Below, in pieces: positions 30,534-35,667 of a stretch of DNA of 35,667 nt. Positions within the stretch are counted from its first letter, which is position 1; each line of letters starts with the position of its first letter. The stretch covers positions 1 to 35,667 of the forward strand of contig NZ_JAGCFH010000020.1 of NCBI RefSeq assembly GCF_017650195.1. Direction: 5' to 3'. Position numbers and translations under genes: made by a program. Source of the DNA: Ruminococcus sp. (GTDB lineage Bacteria > Bacillota > Clostridia > Oscillospirales > Ruminococcaceae). The notes beneath the pieces were generated by a model, which was not told where the DNA came from, did not search any database, and saw nothing but the letters and a program-made list of their open reading frames with translations.

Positions 30534-30562
30534 AGTATACCACTTTTCGGCTGCATTGTAAA
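30534..30562 (-). promoter_or_regulatory. Promoter of the four-TM protein gene
   Basis: On the minus strand TTTACA, a 17-bp spacer and TATACT. Confidence 0.8.
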
Positions 30563-30586
30563 TATATTTCTCGAATTTTAAAGCAT

Positions 30587-30613
30587 GAAAAAGAGCCGTC
30601 ACTCGGACGGCTC
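30587..30613 (-). terminator. Terminator of the yabP-yabQ-divIC-yabR operon
   Basis: On the minus strand GAGCCGTC-CGAGT-GACGGCTC followed by TTTTTC, 5 bp after the yabR stop codon. Confidence 0.9.
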
Positions 30614-30618
30614 CGGAA

Positions 30619-31149
30619 CTATTTTCTTCTTGTACCGTTTTTTCTGTCGGTACTACGCTTGAGGTCGCACATACGCTCCTCGCTGGTCTGCTTAAAACGA
30701 GACATCATATCCTCGAAAGTCATTTCAGACGGAGGGATAGTTTTCTTTGGTTCCCAAACCACAGGCTTGCTTTTCTGAGCGCGTTCATTGTTTCTTTCAC
30801 CTTTGTCGAAGGAATGCTCACCCTTGTCGCCCTTATCGAAGCTCTTTTCGCCGTTTCTCTCAAACTTTCCCTGACCCTTGTCAAAGCGCTTCTGACGAGG
30901 CTGTACGTCACCGTTCTCTGAAGCCTTCTTTATCGAAAGGCTGACCTTGCCGGCTTCGTTTATGCCTATGACCTTTACCTTAACATCCTGTTCCTCAGAG
31001 AGATGCTCGTGGATATCGCTGACATATGTATTTGCGATTTCGGAAATATGTACCATTCCGGTACCACCCCCGTCGATATCGACGAAAGCGCCGTACTGTG
31101 TTATACTCTTGACCTTGCCATTGTAGATCTTACCAATTTCCAGCTGCAT
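30619..31149 (-). CDS. yabR: S1 RNA-binding domain protein YabR
   Basis: Residues 1-75 form an S1 domain (VKSITQYGAFVDIDGGGTGMVHISEI, here split as VKSITQYGAFVDI and GMVHISEI), which binds RNA. The rest is a basic, low-complexity tail with FDKGQGKF, FDKGDKGE and FDKGERNN steps, probably disordered, ending in a charged segment. The 176 residues are somewhat longer than Bacillus YabR (about 130). It is the last gene of the yabP-yabQ-divIC-yabR cluster, the same order as in Bacillus, which supports the name. The ribosome binding site AAAGGAG is 13 bp upstream. A small terminator-like hairpin precedes it, so its level may be reduced relative to divIC. Confidence 0.9.
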   Translation of the reverse strand: MQLEIGKIYNGKVKSITQYGAFVDIDGGGTGMVHISEIANTYVSDIHEHLSEEQDVKVKVIGINEAGKVSLSIKKASENGDVQPRQKRFDKGQGKFERNGEKSFDKGDKGEHSFDKGERNNERAQKSKPVVWEPKKTIPPSEMTFEDMMSRFKQTSEERMCDLKRSTDRKNGTRRK

Positions 31150-31167
31150 ATTTATTTTTTACTCCTT

Positions 31168-31193
31168 TATAAAAGACCTGTCTTCGCAGATCT
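31168..31193 (-). terminator. Weak internal terminator between divIC and yabR
   Basis: On the minus strand AGATCTG-CGAAGA-CAGGTCT (7-bp stem with one G-T pair) followed by TTTTAT. It would attenuate rather than stop transcription into yabR. Confidence 0.5.
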
Positions 31194-31195
31194 TA

Positions 31196-31498
31196 TTAAT
31201 CCCTGGTAGTGTCGTAGAACCTGCGCTCATCAGGATAGGCATAATGTCTGTCCTCAAGTGCAACCTTTTCCATATAGGCATGAAGATCATCACTGTCGAG
31301 AACGCGCTGCAGCTCGGCATTTTCAGTCTCATAAGCATTTATCTTAGTCTGTATCAGCTTCATCTGCTCCTCTTTTTCACTGCAATCCTTCTGTGTAGAC
31401 GCAATAAGAACGCCGCAACCAATTATAGCTGCAACCGCTGCGAGCTTTACGAGTCCGCTGTTGAACAGACCTTTTTTATTATGTTTCTCATGTTTCAT
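31196..31498 (-). CDS. divIC: Septum formation initiator DivIC/FtsB-like
   Basis: This is a small bitopic division protein. It has a basic cytoplasmic start (MKHEKHNKKGLFNSG), a membrane span (about residues 16-34, VKLAAVAAIIGCGVLIAS) and an extracytoplasmic coiled coil (KEEQMKLIQTKINAYETENA). A short tail follows (DRHYAYPDERRFYD). In the divisome it works with FtsL and DivIB. The longest frame starts with TTG at 31510; the ATG four codons later is preferred, although neither has a strong ribosome binding site. It overlaps yabQ, so translation is probably coupled. Order and size match the Bacillus cluster. Confidence 0.87.
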   Translation of the reverse strand: MKHEKHNKKGLFNSGLVKLAAVAAIIGCGVLIASTQKDCSEKEEQMKLIQTKINAYETENAELQRVLDSDDLHAYMEKVALEDRHYAYPDERRFYDTTRD

Positions 31499-32033
31499 TT
31501 TTTTCGGCAACGTTTTTCACGTTCTTTCTCTTTTTATTTTCCATTTTATTATACAACAGATACCGCCCGTTTAGCAATACTATTTGTATATTTTTAATTA
31601 ATTTAACGATAATTCGGTGATTTCTAACAAATTTAACAGTTGCTTTTTTACACAAAGGTGCAAAAACCAGCTCCAATGGTCGGACAACAAGCTTGAATAA
31701 CGTCCCTGCAGCGCTAAAAAGCTTCCTTATAGTCCTGACGACCACTCTTCCAACAGTAACATAGTAAACCGAAAAGCCAAGAACATTCCCTACAACATAA
31801 TACAATCTCAGATCACCCTTTGCAGCCGCAGCCGAGAAGGCAGTCAGGGCCGTCCCGTAAAGTCCAAGAAAGACTATATCTTCCGCGCTTGTAAGGATAT
31901 CGTTATGCCGAACTATTAACCTGAAAGCGCGGATAACATCAAAAGCTACTCCAACAACCGCTCCGCCAAGGCAGGAAAGCCCGAAGAGCCGCACCTCCTC
32001 ACTGAGGGTAAAATAAGTATCAGGTATTATCAT
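31488..32033 (-). CDS. yabQ: Sporulation protein YabQ
   Basis: The 181 residues have an N-terminal block of about four membrane spans (residues 10-95) with the family signature VGVAFDVIRAFRLIVRHN, then a long basic cytoplasmic tail. In Bacillus, YabQ is a forespore outer-membrane protein needed for cortex formation. It overlaps yabP by 4 bp (ATGA) and divIC by 11 bp or more. The ribosome binding site AGGAAGG lies in the end of yabP. Its presence suggests sporulation ability or a retained relic in this lineage. Confidence 0.88.
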   Translation of the reverse strand: MIIPDTYFTLSEEVRLFGLSCLGGAVVGVAFDVIRAFRLIVRHNDILTSAEDIVFLGLYGTALTAFSAAAAKGDLRLYYVVGNVLGFSVYYVTVGRVVVRTIRKLFSAAGTLFKLVVRPLELVFAPLCKKATVKFVRNHRIIVKLIKNIQIVLLNGRYLLYNKMENKKRKNVKNVAEKNET

Positions 32034-32308
32034 CTAAACAGCCTTCCTAGAGCGGAGATAGGTCCCTTTTTGTCCCTGTCGCCATATATTAGAGCCCAGA
32101 CGTCGCCTGTTATCGTCATATCTCCAGTTTCAACGCTCATTGCATCAATATGCAGCTCACGCCCCTGCACGGTCAACTCTCCCAACTGAGTATACAGGCT
32201 TATCTCCTTTTCGTCGAAGCTGTCAACATCTGTAATGCCCGAAATAGTCAAGCTTTTGCGGTTCTCAAGTATAATATTATGATTCTGTTTCACAGTCTTG
32301 TCCTGCAT
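32030..32308 (-). CDS. yabP: Sporulation protein YabP
   Basis: The 92 residues belong to the YabP/YqfC family. The core is NRKSLTISGITDVDSFDEKE, then ISLYTQLGELTVQGRELHI, ending in GDVWALIYGD. There is no membrane span. In Bacillus it is made in the mother cell under sigma-E and is needed for spore cortex assembly. The start follows CGGAGGTAAGACC. It is the first gene of yabP-yabQ-divIC-yabR. A sequence resembling a sigma-E promoter lies 29 bp upstream, but divIC must also be expressed in growth, so a second promoter is likely. Confidence 0.9.
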   Translation of the reverse strand: MQDKTVKQNHNIILENRKSLTISGITDVDSFDEKEISLYTQLGELTVQGRELHIDAMSVETGDMTITGDVWALIYGDRDKKGPISALGRLFR

Positions 32309-32336
32309 GGTCTTACCTCCGATATTTGATAATTAA

Positions 32337-32365
32337 ATTCTATTCGAAGAAATGTCACGATATGC
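32337..32365 (-). promoter_or_regulatory. Possible sigma-E-like promoter of yabP
   Basis: On the minus strand GCATATC, a 14-bp spacer and AATAGAAT resemble the sigma-E pattern (near GCATATT, CATACAAT). No good sigma-A promoter is seen here. The match is suggestive only. Confidence 0.4.
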
Positions 32366-32416
32366 AAAATCTCTACGGAACAAAGGAAGTCAATATTTCC
32401 CATTTTAAGACAGACA

Positions 32417-32445
32417 TTGATTTGCCTTTCTTTTCATGGTATAAT
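32417..32445 (+). promoter_or_regulatory. Promoter of the DUF3810 gene
   Basis: TTGATT, a 17-bp spacer and TATAAT, about 70 bp before the start. It is divergent from yabP. Confidence 0.8.
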
Positions 32446-32517
32446 TAGTGTATGCAGTAACCGCCGCAGAGCGTTAAACAATGACAAGCAAAGATAATTT
32501 CCAAGGAGGGCAACGGT

Positions 32518-33612
32518 ATGAAAAAGCGTTACAGCATTCCTCTGACAGTCATAGCAATAATGATAATTCTCAACGTATTGGCGCGACTATGCCATCCCTT
32601 CGCGGATTTTTACGTAACAAGAATCTTCCCGTACATATCGTCGGCTGTCTCATTTGTGACTGGACTGCTACCATTCTCCCTCGGAGAGATGCTGACTGTG
32701 GCAGCCATAGCACTTGTTATCATAGGAGTGCCGCTTTTGCTGATACTTCTTATTTTCAAGAGGGGCAAACGCCTGAAAACAGCTGCCTTCGCAGGCACCC
32801 TCACGCTGTGGATACTCTGCTACATAGTCACAACAGAGACCATGAATTGCTTTATCATGTATCAGTGTACGCCCCTTGCTGAAAAGTATTTTCCCGACGC
32901 TCACAAGCATACCGACGAAGAGATAACCGAGCTCTACGGTATTCTTATAGACAAATGCAACGAGTTGGCAGTTCAAGTGCCACGCGACGAAAACGACCAG
33001 TTCGTACTCACCTGCGATTTCCAGGCAGAAGCAAAAACAGCAATGAAACGTGCAGGGAGCATATATTCCCAGCTTGACGGCTACTATCCCAACGCTAAGC
33101 CGATACAGTTCTCATACTTCATGAGTCAGACCGATACCACTGGTATATACCTCCCTTACACCCTTGAGGCAAACTATAACGACGATATGGTACGGACGAA
33201 CCTTCCATCCACAGTCTGCCACGAGCTGTCCCACCTGAAAGGGATAATACAGGAGGACGAAGCGAATTTCCTGTCCTTTATAGCCACTACCGGCAGCGAT
33301 AACATAGAGTTTCAGTACTCTGGCTATCTCGACGCTCTAGAATATGTTGATATTGCAGTGTGCAGGAACGATATCGGACCCGCTTTGGAGCTGACGAGCA
33401 GCATATCTCAAAAAGTGCGAAACGACTGGTTTAGATTTCTCCCCGAGACCTACTGGGAGGATAATTCCGAAAAGGAGATAATCCCCACAGAGGCTGTCAG
33501 CGAGGCTTCAACCACATTTATTGATACTAATATCAAGATGAACGGCAGAGAAGAAGGCATACGCACCTATTCCCTTATGGTAAACCTGTTGCTTGATTAC
33601 TATTTCCAGTAA
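32518..33612 (+). CDS. DUF3810 membrane protein with HExxH motif
   Basis: The 364 residues begin with three or four membrane spans (about 7-25, 40-80 and 88-108) and continue as an extracytoplasmic domain. This contains CHELSHLKGIIQEDEANFLS, with HELSH as a zinc-metallopeptidase signature and a downstream Glu (EDEAN) as the third ligand. DUF3810 is an uncharacterised family; membrane-bound protease activity is inferred from this motif. The start follows AAGGAGGGCAACGGT. It is monocistronic, with its own promoter and a strong terminator. No substrate is indicated. Confidence 0.83.
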   Translation: MKKRYSIPLTVIAIMIILNVLARLCHPFADFYVTRIFPYISSAVSFVTGLLPFSLGEMLTVAAIALVIIGVPLLLILLIFKRGKRLKTAAFAGTLTLWILCYIVTTETMNCFIMYQCTPLAEKYFPDAHKHTDEEITELYGILIDKCNELAVQVPRDENDQFVLTCDFQAEAKTAMKRAGSIYSQLDGYYPNAKPIQFSYFMSQTDTTGIYLPYTLEANYNDDMVRTNLPSTVCHELSHLKGIIQEDEANFLSFIATTGSDNIEFQYSGYLDALEYVDIAVCRNDIGPALELTSSISQKVRNDWFRFLPETYWEDNSEKEIIPTEAVSEASTTFIDTNIKMNGREEGIRTYSLMVNLLLDYYFQ

Positions 33613-33617
33613 AAAAC

Positions 33618-33655
33618 AACGGACAGCGGTAAGAATATCGTACCTGCTGTCCGTT
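33618..33655. terminator. Bidirectional terminator
   Basis: AACGGACAGC and GCTGTCCGTT (10 bp) enclose an inner GGTA/TACC pairing. TTTTC follows on the plus strand and GTTTTTT on the minus strand. It serves the convergent DUF3810 and lipoprotein genes. Confidence 0.9.
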
Positions 33656-33658
33656 TTC

Positions 33659-34258
33659 TTATTGTATAGCCAAAGTCTCTGCTGTTCCGGCTGAGAGCTC
33701 CTCCGTTGAAGCCTGCGTATCCTGTTCAAGGGCTATTTCAGCAGTTTTCAGCTCTGTGAAGCGCATTTTCAGCTTATTGTTCGGCATTTCGAAGGTGCTG
33801 AGAATACCGTTTTCATCGACTGTAAGTACATAGTCTCCGCCGTCAAGGCTTCCCTTTATGCTAAGCAAGCCGTCATTTTCCTCTCCCGTCAGTTCAGCCG
33901 CAGTCGCATTGTCGTCCACCGCCTTCATAAGGTTAAGCATCATAGCCTTTACGGGTATCGCCGAACGAGGCACGGAAAAACTCAGGCCCTTGTAGGAGGC
34001 AATGACATTTCCCTCACTGAATTCGAGCTTTACGCCGCTGAGAGTATTGGGCTCGGAGAATTCTATCTCCCATACCCCGTCACCGAAGCGCTTTACCTCG
34101 CCACCTGCTTCAAGTCGATCGATAGTGATGCTTACTGCCGATGAGAACGCGCATCCGAGACCGTTTCTGCGTGAAGAGCTTCCGCCTCCGGTAACAGCGC
34201 AGGCTGTGAGACATACAGCGGCAGCAGCCGCAGCAGCGAATGCAAAAATCCTTTTCAT
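33659..34258 (-). CDS. Lipoprotein of unknown function
   Basis: The 199 residues start with a signal peptide of alanine repeats and the lipobox LTAC (Cys19), followed by a Gly/Ser linker. The rest is a beta-rich exported domain (WEIEFSEPNTLSGVKLEFSE, GDYVLTVDENGIL) that I cannot name. The ATG at 34258 follows TTGGAGCTGGTATT; the ATG at 34276 lies too close to that site. It lies 54 bp downstream of nnr and is probably co-transcribed. Short alanine runs come from repeated GCN codons. A tether or binding role outside the membrane is likely, but nothing more is supported. Confidence 0.83.
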   Translation of the reverse strand: MKRIFAFAAAAAAAVCLTACAVTGGGSSSRRNGLGCAFSSAVSITIDRLEAGGEVKRFGDGVWEIEFSEPNTLSGVKLEFSEGNVIASYKGLSFSVPRSAIPVKAMMLNLMKAVDDNATAAELTGEENDGLLSIKGSLDGGDYVLTVDENGILSTFEMPNNKLKMRFTELKTAEIALEQDTQASTEELSAGTAETLAIQ

Positions 34259-34312
34259 AATACCAGCTCCAATCAAAGTATCGAAAATCCATTTTCACAT
34301 CCGACCGATACG

Positions 34313-35667
34313 TCAAACGGTCAAATTATTCTTCTTTTCTCTTAGTATCCCGAATGCCTCGGGCAGGCTGTTTATGATATCCCTCGGCAGCATAGCTTCC
34401 ATACCAAGCCTCTTTGCAGCCGTATCGCCTGCAAGTCCATGCATATACACTCCTGCGCAGGCTCCATCGAATATACCGCACCCCTGCGCGACCGCAGCTC
34501 CTATCATTCCTGCAAGTACGTCGCCGCTTCCGCCGACGCTCATTCCTGCGTTTCCAGTATGATTTGCAGCGGTAGAATGACTGTCAGCCACTACCGTACC
34601 TGCTCCCTTGAGCACCACGGTTATACCGTACTGCTCGGCAAACTTTTCCGCCGCAATGAGCCTGTTCTCGGCTATCATATCAGTGCCGCAGTTCAACAGA
34701 CGCGCCATTTCCCCTGCATGGGGAGTTATGATGATATCCGTCTGCTTCTTCATTAGAATATTTATGTCCTTTGCAATGCAATTTATTCCATCTGCGTCAA
34801 TAATAACGGGACACTTTGCGTTCTGGGTTATATACTTCATTAGCTCTATGGTGTCCGTAGTAACTCCCATGCCACAGCCAGCAACTACAGCATCGGCTTT
34901 TTCCATTGCCTCTGCAAGTAGCTCACGACTGCTGTCATAGAGCATGAAGCCGCGGTCGTCACAGTCCAGCTCAATGAACGTAGCCTCAGGAGCCAACACT
35001 GATACCGTGTCTATGCACTTCTCAACTGAGGCTAACCTAACAAGCCCTGCTCCGCTGCGAAGGGCTCCAAGAGCCGCAAATGCAGCTGCGCCACGCATAG
35101 ATGAGCTTCCGGCTAAAATAAGGACTGTTCCAAAGCAACCCTTATGAGCGTCTCTTTCACGCTTTGGAGGATAAGCGGCAAGGAAATTTCTCTCGATACG
35201 GATATATTTCCTTTCACCGTCGAGTATATCCAATGCGCTCTTAGGTATGCCTATATCCGCAATAGTTACCTTGCCGCAATACTTTTTCAGCGGGAACTGC
35301 GACATTCCAGACTTTATGAAGCCAAATGTGATAGTCTCGTCCGCCTTGAATATTCCTACGGAAGCCGTACCCGTCGCACTGTTTCCTCCACTTGGAACAT
35401 CTACCGCAATACGATATGCACCAGAACCGATGCCGAATATGCCGATGATGTCCTTGTCGAGCTGTCCGTGGAAACCAGTACCGAACACGCCGTCAACAAG
35501 CACCTGCGCACCAATGACAGCACCTTTGATAAGTCCCATTCTGCGCTTCTCGGAAAATAGTATATCGTCAAGGGGGTTCCTCTCGTGCTTTTCCCCAGAT
35601 TTTTCATTGTTTCTGGGCTGTATAGTCATATAATCCAGCTCTGCCGCTTCTATAGCAGCTTCAACAT
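34313..35667 (-). CDS. nnr: Bifunctional NAD(P)H-hydrate repair enzyme, partial (5' end outside window)
   Basis: This enzyme repairs hydrated NAD(P)H. The N-terminal epimerase domain converts R to S forms and the C-terminal ADP- or ATP-dependent dehydratase restores NAD(P)H. About 450 residues are visible and the frame stays open to the right edge, so the ATG at 35629 is internal. Remaining epimerase signatures are VDGVFGTGFHGQL and VDVPSGGNSATG. The dehydratase has ILAGSSSMRGAA, ADGIN, TPHAGEMARL and NAGMSVGGSGDVLAGM. The fusion order matches the family. A lipoprotein gene follows. Confidence 0.93.
   Translation of the reverse strand, partial: VEAAIEAAELDYMTIQPRNNEKSGEKHERNPLDDILFSEKRRMGLIKGAVIGAQVLVDGVFGTGFHGQLDKDIIGIFGIGSGAYRIAVDVPSGGNSATGTASVGIFKADETITFGFIKSGMSQFPLKKYCGKVTIADIGIPKSALDILDGERKYIRIERNFLAAYPPKRERDAHKGCFGTVLILAGSSSMRGAAAFAALGALRSGAGLVRLASVEKCIDTVSVLAPEATFIELDCDDRGFMLYDSSRELLAEAMEKADAVVAGCGMGVTTDTIELMKYITQNAKCPVIIDADGINCIAKDINILMKKQTDIIITPHAGEMARLLNCGTDMIAENRLIAAEKFAEQYGITVVLKGAGTVVADSHSTAANHTGNAGMSVGGSGDVLAGMIGAAVAQGCGIFDGACAGVYMHGLAGDTAAKRLGMEAMLPRDIINSLPEAFGILREKKNNLTV

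Overview
The window looks like a chromosomal segment from a Ruminococcus-type member of the Oscillospiraceae (Firmicutes). The reasons are moderate GC, AGGAGG ribosome binding sites, PyrR-type pyrimidine attenuation, a secreted type I dockerin protein (as in cellulosomal ruminococci), meso-diaminopimelate dehydrogenase, a BspA-type repeat protein, and the Bacillus/Clostridium gene order yabP-yabQ-divIC-yabR. The genus call is an inference. No rRNA, tRNA, CRISPR array, insertion sequence or prophage was seen.

Left region (1-5950, minus strand): a pyrimidine operon, pyrR-pyrC-pyrF-carA-carB. A clear promoter, a PyrR-binding hairpin and an intrinsic terminator lie upstream of pyrR. carB runs off the left edge. 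The pyrF-carA and carA-carB gaps carry related AATTC-rich inverted-repeat elements, and the pyrF-carA gap also has a 22-bp perfect palindrome. Divergent from pyrR are trmB and a coupled 69-aa protein (6107-6980), then ddh on its own promoter.

Middle region (8.3-25.5 kb): a BspA leucine-rich protein with zinc ribbons at both ends, a Thr-rich putative lipoprotein, a membrane protein and a ten-repeat Sel1 protein. An SDR/iron alcohol dehydrogenase pair follows. Convergent to it are an S2P-type protease and a small overlapping single-pass membrane protein, then a PdaA-like deacetylase. A minus-strand group follows: a DUF11 protein, a divergent peptide deformylase and an amidohydrolase. Next come two tandem M42 aminopeptidases and a GNAT protein with 4-bp overlaps, divergent from an M16C peptidase.

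Right region (25.5-35.7 kb, mostly minus): the most unusual locus is a secreted dockerin protein with repeated LYGxPWVxG motifs, one base from a radical SAM/SPASM-like maturase gene. Upstream of it is a structured, terminator-ended RNA region behind a RodA/FtsW gene. Next is a decayed comM (Mg-chelatase-like ATPase) pseudogene missing from the supplied open-frame list, and a four-TM protein. Then comes yabP-yabQ-divIC-yabR with a possible sigma-E-like promoter, a divergent DUF3810 protein, and a lipoprotein-nnr pair in which nnr runs off the right edge.

Several starts were moved from the longest open frame using ribosome binding sites and promoters: pyrR 5772, LRR protein 8349, SDR 13254 (TTG), deacetylase 16429, DUF11 18055, amidohydrolase 19433, M16C 22595, divIC 31498, lipoprotein 34258.
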